64,000 nucleotides of DNA from Deltaproteobacteria bacterium (GCA_020853705.1 JADYYK010000020.1:1-64000), one strand, 5' to 3'; numbered from the stretch's first letter, positions 32,074 through 43,877 are shown. Numbers and translations are program-made. The notes: a model not told the origin generated them from the letters alone.

Positions 32074-34239
32074 CTATTCCTCGTCGAGCCCTGGCGGCGA
32101 CACCGGCGCGGAATCGCCCACGCTCACGGTGTCACTACCCCCTTCGTCCTCGTCGTCACCGTCACCGTCACCGTCACTGTCGCTGTCGGCGTCGGAGTCC
32201 TCATCGTCCATCGGCTCGATGGCGCCGCCCACCGGGGCGACCGCCATGGTGGGCGCCTCGCCGCTGGTGTCGCGCCCGGCCGGCATCATGGCCTCGACCG
32301 AGACCGAGCCCAGCGCCTGCCCGCCCGCGCCGCCGGTGCGCTTGCGGCCGCGACCACCACGCCGGCGCCGCTTGCGCTTGCCAGCCGGGGCATCCCCTGG
32401 CGCCCCGCCGGGTGCGCCCAGGGCGCCGCCAGCCGGCGCGCCCTCGGGCCCGTCGCCGTCGCCGTCGCCATCGCCGTCGCCGTCCTGATCGTTGGCGTAG
32501 CCCTCGACCCCGGCGGCGCCGATGGCCTCCAGGCTGGCGTCGTCGCCCTCGCCTTCGGCCCCGGCGTCACCGATGGCGCCCAGCGACGCCGGCGCGGGCG
32601 GCGGCCGCAGCGCCGGCGTCGGCACCGGCTTCTCGCTGGCCGGCGTGCGCACGGTCAGGTGCACCGCGCCCTTCTTGCCGCCGTCCTTCTCCAGCGAGTC
32701 GGCCCAGCGCGGCTGGACCTCGTACTGCTCGAGGTGGAAGCTGCCGCGCGCACGCAGGATGATCTGCTTCTGCAGCCGCTTCTCCAGGTTCTCGACGTAC
32801 TCGCGGTCGGCCGTCAGCATGAGGTCCGCGATCTCGGGGTGGCAATTGACCACCATCGCGTCCTCGCGCACCGTGAGCCCCTCGCGACGCACGTCGCGCA
32901 GGATCTGGTAGCAGATGGTCGTCTTCGACTTGATGTAGCCCTTGCCCTCGCAGTACGGGCAGGTCTCGGTCAGCATGCGCGACAGGCTCTCGCGCGTGCG
33001 CTTGCGCGTCATCTCGACGAGGCCGATCTCGCTGATGCGGGTGACGTTGGCCTTGGCCTTGTCACCGCGCAGCGCCTCGTCGAACGCGCGCGACACCTTG
33101 TCGCGATTCGACGACCGATCCATGTCGATGAAGTCGACGACGATCATGCCGCCGATGTTGCGCAGGCGCAGCTGGTCGGCGACCTCGCGGCACGCCTCCA
33201 GGTTGGTCTTGGTGATGGTGTCTTCCAGGCCGCTGCCGCGCTTGCCGACGAAGCGACCGGTGTTGACGTCGATCGCGGTCAGCGCCTCGCCCTGGTCGAT
33301 CACCAGCGAGCCGCCCGACTTCAGGAACACCTTGCGCTCCAGGGCGCGGTCGATCTCGGCCTCGATGCCGTAGCCGTCGAAGATGGGCTCCAGCTCGCCG
33401 TACAGCTGCACGCGGTCCTTGAACTGCGGCATGAAGGCGGCGACGAACTTCATCACCCGCTCGTACTCGTAGCGCGAGTCGATGATGAGCTGCTTGACCT
33501 CGCTGGTGAACAGGTCGCGCACGGTGCGCAGCAGCAGATCGAGATCGCTGTACAGCAGCACCGGGGCGCGCGTGCCGCCCTCGCTGCGGCGCTTGATCTC
33601 GTGCCACAGCTTGATCAGAAACTCCATGTCGTCGCGCAACTCCTGCCGCGACACACCCTCGGCGACCGTGCGCACGATGAAGCCGGCGCCCTCGGGCCGC
33701 ATCTCGTCGATGATCTCGCGCAGGCGACGACGCTCCTTGTCGTTGCCGATGCGGCGCGAGATGCCGACGTGATTGACGGTAGGCATGAAGACCAGGTGGC
33801 GACCCGGCAGCGAGACATAGCTGGTCGAGCGCGCGCCCTTGGTGCCGATGGGCTCCTTGGCGACCTGGACGGTGACCTCCTGGCCCTCCTTGAGCAGCTC
33901 CTCGATCTTGGCGCCGCGGGCGTGCCGGGCCAGCTCCTCGCGCGGGAACTCGTCGCGCTGGCCGGTCTCTTCCTCGTCCTGGGCGAACAGCGCCTTGAAG
34001 TCGTGCGACGACCCGCGCACGTCGGCGACATACAGGAAGGCGGCCTTCTCGAGGCCGATATCGACGAAGGCGGCCTGCATGCCCGGGAGCACCCGGACCA
34101 CACGCCCCTTGTAGATGTTGCCCGCGACGCCGCGATCCCGCTTGCGCTCGATGTAGAGCTCGGCGAGCTGACCCTTCTCGATCAGAGCGACCCGGGTCTC
34201 GGGGCCGTCCGCATTGATGACTAGCAGGCTATCCGCCAC
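32074..34239 (-). CDS. rng: Ribonuclease E/G family endoribonuclease
   Basis: Single-strand RNA endonuclease for rRNA and mRNA processing. 721 residues. S1-like region (NIYKGRVVRVLPGMQAAFVDIGLEKAAFLYV), catalytic AIDVNTGRFVG and DFIDM with the Mg-binding Asp, and the zinc-link CPYCEGKGYI near residue 425. After about residue 530 the protein is acidic and low-complexity (Asp-Gly and Gly/Ala/Pro runs) with a basic KRKRRRRGGRGRKR patch, like degradosome tails. It heads an operon with PilZ, J-domain and extensin-like genes. Confidence 0.93.
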   Translation of the reverse strand: MADSLLVINADGPETRVALIEKGQLAELYIERKRDRGVAGNIYKGRVVRVLPGMQAAFVDIGLEKAAFLYVADVRGSSHDFKALFAQDEEETGQRDEFPREELARHARGAKIEELLKEGQEVTVQVAKEPIGTKGARSTSYVSLPGRHLVFMPTVNHVGISRRIGNDKERRRLREIIDEMRPEGAGFIVRTVAEGVSRQELRDDMEFLIKLWHEIKRRSEGGTRAPVLLYSDLDLLLRTVRDLFTSEVKQLIIDSRYEYERVMKFVAAFMPQFKDRVQLYGELEPIFDGYGIEAEIDRALERKVFLKSGGSLVIDQGEALTAIDVNTGRFVGKRGSGLEDTITKTNLEACREVADQLRLRNIGGMIVVDFIDMDRSSNRDKVSRAFDEALRGDKAKANVTRISEIGLVEMTRKRTRESLSRMLTETCPYCEGKGYIKSKTTICYQILRDVRREGLTVREDAMVVNCHPEIADLMLTADREYVENLEKRLQKQIILRARGSFHLEQYEVQPRWADSLEKDGGKKGAVHLTVRTPASEKPVPTPALRPPPAPASLGAIGDAGAEGEGDDASLEAIGAAGVEGYANDQDGDGDGDGDGDGPEGAPAGGALGAPGGAPGDAPAGKRKRRRRGGRGRKRTGGAGGQALGSVSVEAMMPAGRDTSGEAPTMAVAPVGGAIEPMDDEDSDADSDSDGDGDGDDEDEGGSDTVSVGDSAPVSPPGLDEE

Positions 34240-34640
34240 GGTTAGTTGGTATCGCAGCGGTCACAGCGAAGCAAGGGATTCCAAGCCCTTTGCGTGCTAT
34301 GCAAAAAGTTGCAAGGACCGAGGGCAGTCAGGTCATGGATGTCAGCCCTGGCCGGAGAGGCTGTGGGCTGGCAGACCATTCCAATCGCTGGAGTCCCTCG
34401 GAATCGCTGCCAAATTGGCAACCGGACCGGGGCTGGCCCGCCCGTTGCTCTAGCACCCTGGCAAGAACGCGGCGCCGCCTTCCCTTAGTTCTCATCCGGC
34501 GACGCGCTCCCAAGACTGACTTGGCTTGGTTGGACCTTGGTTCGATTGGCTTTGGGCTTGGATTAGACCTTCGACTGGCTTGGATTGCCGCTCCCTGACT
34601 TAGGAATCTTCGGGTCGCGCTGAAGACGAGTTTTGTTGGA
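34240..34640. other. Gene-poor interval with a degenerate TTGG-rich stretch
   Basis: About 400 bases without coding character. Bases about 34520-34585 hold a run in which CTTGG or TTGG recurs roughly every 7-12 bases. GC content is lower than the neighbours. A strong plus-strand terminator follows at 34641-34679, though no plus-strand protein gene precedes it, so a small RNA on the plus strand is possible. The rng promoter should also lie here but is not clear. Confidence 0.35.
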
Positions 34641-34679
34641 GCAAAGAGCCTGGCGCCTCGCGCCGGGCTCTCTGCTTTT
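34641..34679 (+). terminator. Strong intrinsic terminator
   Basis: 16-bp stem (34641-34656 with 34660-34675; one mismatch and one G-T pair) with a CTC loop, followed by TTTT. The T-run is on the plus strand. No plus-strand protein gene lies upstream. Confidence 0.7.
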
Positions 34680-34720
34680 CGGCACACCGCTCGAGGCCGG
34701 AGCCGGAGCGGAATAGGACT

Positions 34721-34741
34721 CCTCGAAGCTGCGCTTCGAGG
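34721..34741. repeat. Dispersed hairpin repeat, copy 3 (end of subtilase gene)
   Basis: Stem CCTCGAAGC/GCTTCGAGG with a TGC loop, flanked by AGGACT and GGCCT as in copy 1. It lies 4 bases beyond the subtilase stop codon. Confidence 0.6.
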
Positions 34742-34744
34742 GGC

Positions 34745-36571
<1,827 letters not shown>

Positions 36572-36579
36572 GACTCACC

Positions 36580-36609
36580 AGTATACGGGTGACTCTTGAT
36601 ACGCGCCAA
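36580..36609 (-). promoter_or_regulatory. Promoter of the subtilase gene
   Basis: TTGGCG (36604-36609), 18-base spacer, TATACT (36580-36585) on the minus strand; start codon 8 bases later. A small hairpin (ACCTGC/GCAGGT, 36610-36628) sits directly upstream. Confidence 0.5.
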
Positions 36610-36647
36610 ACCTGCGAAAGCTGCAGGTGCCCCCTGGGGGCGGGGGA

Positions 36648-37964
36648 CTACAGCAGGACCTTCTCGTCCTCCTCGATGACCAGGTCGTCGGCCAGCACCA
36701 GGCGGGTGTCGAGCTTGCGGTCACGGGCCAGCTTCTCGAAGTACTCGCGCACCTCGGGCACGGCGTCGATCAGGCGCTCGAAGTACTCGCGCGCCAGGTA
36801 CAGGATGGTGGCGCGGCGCGCGGCGGTCACGGTGGCCGTCGCAGTCGAGCCCTCGAGCAGCGCCATCTCGCCGAAGACCTCACCGGCGCGCAGCAGCGCC
36901 AGCGGGACCTCGACGCCGTCGGACCTCTTGCTGACCTGCATCTCGCCCGACAGCACCAGGTAGAGGCCGGTGGTCCAGTCGCCCTCGCGGACGACCACTG
37001 TCCCGGGGTCGACGTCGTGCGAGGTGAAGCGCTGCAGGAGCTCCATCTGCTGCGGGCGCGGGAAGGGGCGGAACATGGCCGAGGTCGCCAGCAGGTTCTT
37101 GACCAGGCGATCGCGCGCGAAGCGATCCAGGGCGACCGCGACGCCGTCGAGCTCGTCGGCGATGGCGCGCAGGGTGTCGCGCCCCATCTCGAGCAGATCG
37201 GCCTCGCCGACCACCGCGACGGTGGCGGTGCGCGGCGCCGCCTGCAAGAGGGCCATCTCACCGAACAGCGCGCCCTCGTGCAGGCGGGCCAGCTCGGTGG
37301 CGCGGCCCAGGGCGTCGGTGTTCCAGACCCGGACCTCGCCGCCGGCGACGACGAAGAAGGAGTCCCCGGGCTCGCCCTCGCGGATGACGAAGGTCTGATC
37401 GGGCAGCCGCTTGACCAGGATGGCGTCGATGACGCGGCGAAAGCCGTCCTCGCTGAGATCGGACAGCAGGGGGATCGGGTGCAGGGCGGCCGGGAAGGTG
37501 CCGAAGTCATCGCCGGCCTTCTGTGCGCGCAGCGCGGCCTCGACCCAGAAGTTGGGCGGCGCCTGCTGGGTCAGGTCGGTGATGTCGACGTTGCCATCCA
37601 GCGCGGGCGGCGCCATGCGCGCGGCCAGCTTGCCCAGGCGCGTCGAGTTGCGGCCGTACAGCTCGACCATGCCGGTGACCAGGTCGCCGACGTCGGCGCC
37701 CAGCGCGGCGGCCATGCGGATGGCCACGAAGGCGCGCAGCGGATGGCCCGAGCGCAGATCGAAGCCGGCCACGCCCCGATACACCTGCGCGGCGTCGGCC
37801 TTGTGGCCCAGCGCGGCCAGACAGTCGGCCACCTTCATGCGCGACTCGGCGTCCAGCGGCGCCGAGGCCACCACCTTGTCGAACAGCCGCAGGCTGCTGC
37901 CCGCGTCCCCCGAGGCGAAGGCCATGAGCCCGCGCGCCTTGACCTCCCTCAGCGACACCTTCAT
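36648..37964 (-). CDS. Protein with two cyclic-nucleotide-binding domains
   Basis: 438 residues. The first about 140 residues are helical and TPR-like (LFDKVVASAPLDAESRMKVADCLAALGH). Two cNMP-binding domains follow: IREGEPGDSFFVVAGGEVRV with LFGEMALLQAAPRTATV, and VREGDWTTGLYLVLSGEMQV with VFGEMALLEGSTATATV. The first copy keeps the phosphate-binding Arg in PRTA; the second has STA in its place, so it may not bind cAMP or cGMP. No effector domain is fused. The ATG lies 7 bases after a TATACT box. Likely a signalling scaffold; ligand unknown. Confidence 0.85.
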   Translation of the reverse strand: MKVSLREVKARGLMAFASGDAGSSLRLFDKVVASAPLDAESRMKVADCLAALGHKADAAQVYRGVAGFDLRSGHPLRAFVAIRMAAALGADVGDLVTGMVELYGRNSTRLGKLAARMAPPALDGNVDITDLTQQAPPNFWVEAALRAQKAGDDFGTFPAALHPIPLLSDLSEDGFRRVIDAILVKRLPDQTFVIREGEPGDSFFVVAGGEVRVWNTDALGRATELARLHEGALFGEMALLQAAPRTATVAVVGEADLLEMGRDTLRAIADELDGVAVALDRFARDRLVKNLLATSAMFRPFPRPQQMELLQRFTSHDVDPGTVVVREGDWTTGLYLVLSGEMQVSKRSDGVEVPLALLRAGEVFGEMALLEGSTATATVTAARRATILYLAREYFERLIDAVPEVREYFEKLARDRKLDTRLVLADDLVIEEDEKVLL

Positions 37965-37971
37965 GGCGGCG

Positions 37972-38001
37972 AGTATATCGGGGTCGCACGCGCGCCGCGA
38001 A
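37972..38001 (-). promoter_or_regulatory. Promoter of the cNMP-binding gene, leaderless type
   Basis: TTCGCG (37996-38001), 18-base spacer and TATACT (37972-37977) on the minus strand, with the ATG 7 bases after the -10 box. The -35 is weak. Confidence 0.4.
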
Positions 38002-38031
38002 CTGCCACGCGCGGCCGCGGTGGTCCCCACG

Positions 38032-38286
38032 CTAGGGCTTGCGGATGTTGCGGTCGATTCGGCGCAGGAATCGGTACAGCAGCAGGCACACCAGCAGCAG
38101 GATTCCCGAGGCGATGGCCGCGGGCAGGGCCACGTCGTCGCCAGCCAGGTAGCTGTCGAGCGAGCCCTTGAGCAGCCACATCTGCACGATGACGACGATG
38201 GCGATCAGCGCGTTGGCGCCATCGATCGCGGTCAGCCCGCTGCGCTCGCGGTCGTCCCGCCTGGGGTTGCGACGACGGGCGCGCAT
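38032..38286 (-). CDS. Small two-helix membrane protein of the nitrate-reductase-type operon
   Basis: 84 residues with a basic N-terminus and two transmembrane helices (about residues 23-42 and 54-74), ending in a basic tail. The ATG overlaps the Rieske gene stop, so it is the last gene of the operon. No cofactor-binding residues are visible. It may anchor or stabilise the membrane-bound redox subunits. It resembles short uncharacterised proteins found beside Rieske/molybdoenzyme genes, but the family assignment was not checked. Confidence 0.65.
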   Translation of the reverse strand: MRARRRNPRRDDRERSGLTAIDGANALIAIVVIVQMWLLKGSLDSYLAGDDVALPAAIASGILLLVCLLLYRFLRRIDRNIRKP

Positions 38287-38846
38287 CAGGTCGACTCGTC
38301 GCCCGGGCCGTCGACCTTGCCGACCGCCACGATGTGGTCGCCGCGGCGCACCAGCCGGATGCGGGGCAGCGGGCGCGGCGGCGGACCCGCCAGCACCTGC
38401 CCGGTGCGCACCGAGAAGAAGCCGTGGTGACACGGACACTCCAGGACATCGCGCCTGGGCGCATAGACCACGGCGCACGACAGGTGCGTGCACTTCTGAT
38501 CGTAGGCCACGAAGGTCTCGGCGTCGGGGCGCACCAGCAGACAGGGATCGTCGGGCCCGGGATAGTTGAAGACCTTGACGCCCCCGGGCGCCACCTCGTC
38601 GATGCGGGCGACCACCGTCTCGGGCAGCTCGGTGTCGTCCTTGCGCATCATCGAACGCAGCAGCAGCCAGACGTTGCCGGCGAACATGGCCAGGCTGGTC
38701 AGGGTGAGAAACTTCCCGAACTGGCGCCGACTCACGTAGCGCTCGTCCTCCTCGCGGAAGGACAGCTCCTCTCGCCACAGGGCGTCGTTCACGGCGGGTG
38801 CGTCCACCGCGGGGACCTCGGGACCATCAGGAGCGACGGGCTTCAT
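38286..38846 (-). CDS. Rieske 2Fe-2S protein
   Basis: 186 residues. One transmembrane helix near residues 48-67 follows [11 protein letters not shown], resembling a Tat-type signal anchor with an RR pair. The Rieske cluster ligands are CTHLSC and CPCHHGFF, with both His and both Cys ligands present plus the bridging Cys pair. High-potential two-iron electron carrier. Overlaps the 4Fe-4S gene upstream (ATGA) and the small membrane gene downstream. A Rieske subunit next to a Mo nitrate reductase and no visible cytochrome b/c1 pair is notable. Confidence 0.9.
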   Translation of the reverse strand: MKPVAPDGPEVPAVDAPAVNDALWREELSFREEDERYVSRRQFGKFLTLTSLAMFAGNVWLLLRSMMRKDDTELPETVVARIDEVAPGGVKVFNYPGPDDPCLLVRPDAETFVAYDQKCTHLSCAVVYAPRRDVLECPCHHGFFSVRTGQVLAGPPPRPLPRIRLVRRGDHIVAVGKVDGPGDEST

Positions 38847-39445
38847 GCTGGATCCTCCTCCCACAGGTGTTCGCTGACGTCGAAGCTGAGGCCCTGGTCG
38901 GCGCTGATGGCCCGGGTGCCGGCGGGCGCCATCATGTGCACCTTGGTCACCACCTCCTGCGCGCCAAACTGGAAGGTGTTGACCGGGACCTCGCGGCGCT
39001 CGCGCGCGATGAGCTCGCGGCTGACGAACGACAGCGCCTGGCTCGGGCACACGGTCGCGCACATGGGCCGCTTGCCGACCGAGGTGCGATCGAAGCACAT
39101 GTCGCACTTCATCATCTGCTCGAGGCGCACCATCATCTTGGGCACCCCGAACGGGCACGCCAGCACGCAGTTCGAACAGGCGATGCAGCGCGGCTTGAGC
39201 GACGACAGCACGACGCCGTCGACGTTCTGCTTGATGGCGTCAGCCGGACAGACCTCGGCGCAGGTGGGGTCCTCGCAGTGCATGCACACTGTTGGCGTGG
39301 TCGCGATGCTGCGGCTGCGATCGATGTAGTCGACGTGGATCATCGGCGTGCCGCGGTGGGTGTCGCACTCGCTGCAGGCGTTCTCGCAGGCGCGGCAGCC
39401 GATGCAGCGCGAGGGATCGACGAAGAAGGCCAGGCCGTCGCTCAT
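38843..39445 (-). CDS. 4Fe-4S ferredoxin-type electron-transfer subunit (NrfC/DmsB-like)
   Basis: 200 residues with four cysteine clusters in the order [37 protein letters not shown] and [21 protein letters not shown], predicting four 4Fe-4S centres as in NrfC, DmsB or HybA-type subunits. No signal peptide. The ATG overlaps the catalytic subunit stop (ATGA) and its own stop overlaps the Rieske start, showing a tightly coupled operon. It would relay electrons between the membrane or Rieske components and the molybdoenzyme. Confidence 0.93.
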   Translation of the reverse strand: MSDGLAFFVDPSRCIGCRACENACSECDTHRGTPMIHVDYIDRSRSIATTPTVCMHCEDPTCAEVCPADAIKQNVDGVVLSSLKPRCIACSNCVLACPFGVPKMMVRLEQMMKCDMCFDRTSVGKRPMCATVCPSQALSFVSRELIARERREVPVNTFQFGAQEVVTKVHMMAPAGTRAISADQGLSFDVSEHLWEEDPA

Positions 39446-41646
39446 CCGGACACCACGGGCAGGCGGCGCGGCTCGCCAGCGGCGCGCGCGATGCGACAGG
39501 CCGAGACCTTGAACTCGGGGATCTTGCTGCGCGGATCCAGGGTGCGGTGGGTCAGCACGTTGGCGCTGCGCTTGCCCGGCCAGTGGTAGGGGATGAAGAC
39601 CGTGTCGGGCCGGATGGTGGTCACCACCTTGGCGGGCAGCTCCAGCACGCCGCGCCGGCTGGTCACGGTGACGCGATCGCCGTCGCTGATGCCGTGGGCG
39701 GCGGCCAGCCGCGGGTGCAGCTCGACGAAGGGCTCTGGGCACTGATCGTGGAGCGGACCGATGCGCCGGGTCTGGGTGCCCGACAGGTACTGGCTGACCA
39801 CGCGGCCGGTGGTCAGGAAGGTGGGAAACTCGTCGGACACCGGGTCGCCGCTGGGACGATCGGCCACCGCTTGCAGGTGGGCCTTGCCGTCGGCGTGATA
39901 GAAGCGGCCGCCCTCGAACAGGCGCGGCGTGCCGGGGTGGCCCTCGCTCGGGCAGGGCCAGAAGATCCCCATCTCGGCCTCCAGGCGCTCGTAGGTGATG
40001 CCCGCGTAGTCGGCGACGCCGCCGCGCGAGGCCTCGCGCAGCTCGGTGAAGATCTCGCGAGGCGAGGCGAACGCGAAGCGCTCCGGCTGCCCCAGGCGAC
40101 GCCCCAGCTCGCACAGGATGGCGGAGTCGGCGCGTGCGCCCTCGGGCGGCGTCACCGCGGTCGCGATGCGTACCACGCGGCCCTCGGCGCTGCACACCAC
40201 GCCGCCGTCCTCCTCCTGCAGGCTGCCCGCCAGCACCACGTCGGCGTGCTGCGCGGTCTCCGAGAGGAAGAAGTCGATGACACAGAAGAACTCCAGCTTC
40301 TCCAGCGCCTCGCGCACGTAGGCCGAGTCGGGCAGCGACACCAGCGGGTTGAAGCAGATGGAGAGGAGCCCCTTGATCTCGCCGCGGTGGATGGCCTCCA
40401 TGATCTCCATCGCGGACAGCCCGGCCTGGGGCAGTGCGCTCTCCTCGATGCCCCACACCTTGGCGACATGCTGGCGTGCCGCAGGATCCGAGATGGAGCG
40501 CTGCCCGGGCAGCTGATCGCACTTCTGACCATGCTCGCGACCGCCCTGCCCGTTGCCCTGGCCGGTGATCATGGTGCAGCCGGCGCCGACCCGGCCGATG
40601 TGCCCGCACGCCAGGGTCATGTTGATCAGGGCCAGACAGTTCTCGACGCCCTTGGACTGGTGCTCGAGGCCGCGCGCGTGCATCGCGATGGCGCGCTCGG
40701 CCTCGGCGAACCAGTGCGCCGCCTTCTCGATCGACGCCGGTGGCACCCCGGTCACGCGCGCCGCCGCCAGCGGATCCCAGCCCTTGACCGAGGCCTCGAC
40801 CTCGGCGAAGCCGGTGGTGTGCGCTTCGATGAAGGCGCGCTTCTCGAGGCCATCGCGCAGGATGACATGCAGCATCGACATCAGCAGCACCGCGTCGGTG
40901 CCTGGGCGCAGCGGCAAGTACAGGTCGGCGTTGCGCGTGATCGGCGTCATGCGCGGGTCGGCCACGATGATGCGACCGCCACGATCACGACAGCGCCAGA
41001 CATGGTCGGTGGTGATCGGCGCGCACTCGCCGATGTTGGCGCCGATGATGAACAGCACCTGGGCCTCGGGGATGTCGCTCCAGGGCAGCGGCGAGCGATC
41101 GACGCCGAAGACCTGCTTGTAGGCGGTGCCGGCCGAGACCATGCACAGGCGTCCGTTGTAGTCGACGTGGCGGGTGCCCAGGGCGACACGCGCCAGCTTG
41201 CCGACGAGATAGGCCTTCTCGGTCGTCAGCGAGGCGCCGCCGTAGACCGCGACGGCGTCCTTGCCGTGCTGCTCCTGGAGCGCACGCAGGCGGGTCACGG
41301 TGGTCGCCAGGGCGTCGTCCCAGCTGGTGGGGCGGAAGCCTTGCTCGGTGCGCACCAGGGGCGACAGCAGCCGATCAGGGTGACCTGACTGCAGGTAGCG
41401 ACGCACCCCCTTGGGGCACAGCATGCCGCGGTTGAAGGGAAACTCCTCCCAGGGCTCGAAGCCGACCACCTTGTTGTCGGCGACCTTGAGCTGGATGCCG
41501 CACTGTTGCCCGCAGAAGCAACAGTGCGTCTTGACCAGCTTGTCGACGCTCTGCCTCGACGCACCCTCCCAGCCGCCCGGCGGTGCGTAGGCGGGGTGGG
41601 GCCCGTACTCGGCGGCGAGCGCCTCGGGTGAGGCCGGCAACTTCAT
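39442..41646 (-). CDS. Molybdopterin oxidoreductase, nitrate-reductase type (NarB/NapA-like)
   Basis: 734 residues. N-terminal 4Fe-4S site C42-x2-C45-x3-C49 and C77; Mo ligand probably Cys168 in [12 protein letters not shown], matching the Cys-ligated NapA/NarB/NasA group rather than Asp-ligated Nar[25 protein letters not shown] and the C-terminal dinucleotide-binding region ([19 protein letters not shown]) also fit. No Tat signal, so the enzyme is probably cytoplasmic, as in assimilatory reductases. Overlaps both neighbours by ATGA. Formate dehydrogenase is excluded by lack of Sec/Cys-His context; another oxyanion substrate remains possible. Confidence 0.88.
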   Translation of the reverse strand: MKLPASPEALAAEYGPHPAYAPPGGWEGASRQSVDKLVKTHCCFCGQQCGIQLKVADNKVVGFEPWEEFPFNRGMLCPKGVRRYLQSGHPDRLLSPLVRTEQGFRPTSWDDALATTVTRLRALQEQHGKDAVAVYGGASLTTEKAYLVGKLARVALGTRHVDYNGRLCMVSAGTAYKQVFGVDRSPLPWSDIPEAQVLFIIGANIGECAPITTDHVWRCRDRGGRIIVADPRMTPITRNADLYLPLRPGTDAVLLMSMLHVILRDGLEKRAFIEAHTTGFAEVEASVKGWDPLAAARVTGVPPASIEKAAHWFAEAERAIAMHARGLEHQSKGVENCLALINMTLACGHIGRVGAGCTMITGQGNGQGGREHGQKCDQLPGQRSISDPAARQHVAKVWGIEESALPQAGLSAMEIMEAIHRGEIKGLLSICFNPLVSLPDSAYVREALEKLEFFCVIDFFLSETAQHADVVLAGSLQEEDGGVVCSAEGRVVRIATAVTPPEGARADSAILCELGRRLGQPERFAFASPREIFTELREASRGGVADYAGITYERLEAEMGIFWPCPSEGHPGTPRLFEGGRFYHADGKAHLQAVADRPSGDPVSDEFPTFLTTGRVVSQYLSGTQTRRIGPLHDQCPEPFVELHPRLAAAHGISDGDRVTVTSRRGVLELPAKVVTTIRPDTVFIPYHWPGKRSANVLTHRTLDPRSKIPEFKVSACRIARAAGEPRRLPVVSG

Positions 41647-43877
41647 CGGGGCTGTCCTTTCAGGCCGAGCTGCGCGGCCGCGACCGTCTTGCGCTTGCAG
41701 GGCGGACACAGCGCCTGCCAGTGCCCTGGCGCCCCCGGCACGGTGTAGTCGAAGCCGAGCTGGCCGAGCACGATGCGCAGGTCGTCGATCTGCATCTGCG
41801 CCGCGAAGGGAGCGCCACAGCGCGCGCAGGCCGCGGCCTGGCCGTGTCTCCCGGCGTCCTGGTACAGCTTGACGCCCAGCGAGGCCGGGCGCTGGAAGAT
41901 GTGGAAGAACTTGCCGAAGGGCAGGAACAGCAGCGCCACGATCACGGTGATGGCGTGCAGCAGCGCCAGGAACTCGTACGAGGCGCCGCGCATCCACAGC
42001 GACGACACCGTGAGCGCCAGCCCGGTCAACGAGATGGCGAACAGCAACACCAGGGGGAACATGTCGCGTGCGAAGGACTGCAGCGCCTGGGCGCCGCGCT
42101 CGCGCAGCCGGCGCGCCAGCGCCAGCGTCACGCCGCCCAGCACCAGCAGCGCCGAGACGTCGAGGCCATGAAACAGCAGCCACGACAGCACCGTGTAGAG
42201 CCGGAACGAACCGGTCGGGAAGCCGAACAGGTAGGTGACGTAGACGTGGGGCTGGTCTGGCGGGGTGCGAAAGTGGATCCAGCCGAACACCAGCGGAAAA
42301 GTGATCGCGACCGCCAGCACGCAGCCCCAGAAGATCAGCTGGTGCGCCAGCCAGCGCATCGGTGAGCGCCGATAGATGAAGGTCTGCGCCAGCAGATGGG
42401 TCCCGGCGGCGCGCCCCGCGCGCAGCAGCGAGGGCACCACGCCGCGCTGGCGGACGATCTCCAGCCCACGCTGCCAGAGCAGCCGCGTCGGTGGCTTCTG
42501 CATCCAGACGCTGTAGTGGTAGACCACGCCCCAGGTCGCGAAGATGACCGCGAAGGTGTAGATCACCAGCGCGGAGTCGAAGTTCTGCAGGTTGCGCGAG
42601 CCGATCACGATGGCCGCACACAGCAAGCCCGTGCACACGGTGGCCCACGCCCCGGCGCGCAGGCGCTGGGAGGTGCGTAGCCAGGCTGGACCCAGGGTGT
42701 GCTCGAGCGACTGCTGGCGGCGATAGAACAGCCGGTGGTTCAGGATGGCGAGGCCCAGCGCCAGCGCGGACAGCAGGATGACGGCCGGCCAGATCACGCC
42801 CAGGCGATCACGCGAGAGCCCGACCAGCAGCGGTGGGAAGAAGCCACCCAGCCCGCCCATGGCGCCGATGAGGCCGGTGGCGGTGCCGGTGTCACGGGGG
42901 AAGTACTCGGGCACCAGGCGAAACACCGCGCCATTGCCGACGCCGAGCAACACCGCGCAGCCGAGCGCCCCCGCCGTGAACGGCTCGATCTCGGGCCACG
43001 CCAGCAGCAGCCCGAACGGCACCACGCCGGTGAAGACGCCAGCCAGGACGCGCGCGCCACCGATGCGGTCCGCCAGCGCGCCCCCGAGAGGCCGGCACAG
43101 CGTCGACAGCAGCACGAAGATGGCGGCGCGCAGCCCGGCATCACTGGCGGCGAGGCCAAAGTCCGCGCGCAGCAGCGTGGGCAGGTAGACCGACAGCGCC
43201 ACGAAGCCGCCGAAGGTCAGGAAGTAGAACAGACTGAGGACCCAGACCAGGCGCTCGCGGCGGAGCAGGCCGAGGGCCTGGCGGAGGTTCCTCGGCCTGG
43301 CCGCAGCGCTGGGAGCGTCGCGGGCCAGCAGCGCGAAGCCGATCCCCCACCGCAGGAGCGCGAGCGCGACAGAGTGGAACACCGCGGGCCAGCCGACGCG
43401 CCGCGCCAGCATGGGCGCGCCGAAGATGACCAGGGCCTGCCCCATGGTGCCGAGGCCGAAGATGCCGAGCGCCGCGCCCTGGCGGGCCTTCGGGACCCAG
43501 CCCGAGACGTAGCTGACCCCGACCGAGAAGGACGAGCCCGCCAGGCCGAGCAGCAGCCCCAGCACCAGCAGCGCGCTCAGGCTGTGCGCCGACGGCACCA
43601 GGTAGACAGGGAGGGCGACCGCGACCATGAGGACGCTGAAGACCACGCGACCTCCGAAGCGATCGGCCAGGATGCCCATGGGCAGCCTGGCCAGCGCGCC
43701 AAGCAGCACCGGCGCCGTGACCAGCATCGCGGCCTCGGTGGCGGTGAGCCCGAGGCTGGTCTTGACCACCGGGCCGAAGGCGCTCATGAGGCCCCAGCCG
43801 GCGAAGCAGAGCATGAATGAGAAGGTGCCGACGCCGAGGTGCCAGGGGGACGACGGCTCGGGGCCGGACGAGCTCAT
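41643..43877 (-). CDS. NarK-type MFS transporter fused to a membrane cytochrome-like domain
   Basis: 744 residues. Residues about 10-400 are a 12-helix MFS transporter: GILADRFGGR, SSFSVGVSYVSGWVPK and GNGAVFRLVPEYFP, the last resembling NarK nitrate-signature regions. Residues about 425-690 add helices with spaced histidines (VVYHYSVW, AHQLIFWG, FLALLHAITV, FGKFFHIFQRP) like NarI/HdrC-type b-heme domains. The tail has CARCG and CPPCK, a possible zinc ribbon. First gene of the operon. The ATG at 43877 lacks a clear ribosome site. Suggests coupling of nitrate uptake to electron input; the cytochrome assignment is inference. Confidence 0.8.
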   Translation of the reverse strand: MSSSGPEPSSPWHLGVGTFSFMLCFAGWGLMSAFGPVVKTSLGLTATEAAMLVTAPVLLGALARLPMGILADRFGGRVVFSVLMVAVALPVYLVPSAHSLSALLVLGLLLGLAGSSFSVGVSYVSGWVPKARQGAALGIFGLGTMGQALVIFGAPMLARRVGWPAVFHSVALALLRWGIGFALLARDAPSAAARPRNLRQALGLLRRERLVWVLSLFYFLTFGGFVALSVYLPTLLRADFGLAASDAGLRAAIFVLLSTLCRPLGGALADRIGGARVLAGVFTGVVPFGLLLAWPEIEPFTAGALGCAVLLGVGNGAVFRLVPEYFPRDTGTATGLIGAMGGLGGFFPPLLVGLSRDRLGVIWPAVILLSALALGLAILNHRLFYRRQQSLEHTLGPAWLRTSQRLRAGAWATVCTGLLCAAIVIGSRNLQNFDSALVIYTFAVIFATWGVVYHYSVWMQKPPTRLLWQRGLEIVRQRGVVPSLLRAGRAAGTHLLAQTFIYRRSPMRWLAHQLIFWGCVLAVAITFPLVFGWIHFRTPPDQPHVYVTYLFGFPTGSFRLYTVLSWLLFHGLDVSALLVLGGVTLALARRLRERGAQALQSFARDMFPLVLLFAISLTGLALTVSSLWMRGASYEFLALLHAITVIVALLFLPFGKFFHIFQRPASLGVKLYQDAGRHGQAAACARCGAPFAAQMQIDDLRIVLGQLGFDYTVPGAPGHWQALCPPCKRKTVAAAQLGLKGQPR

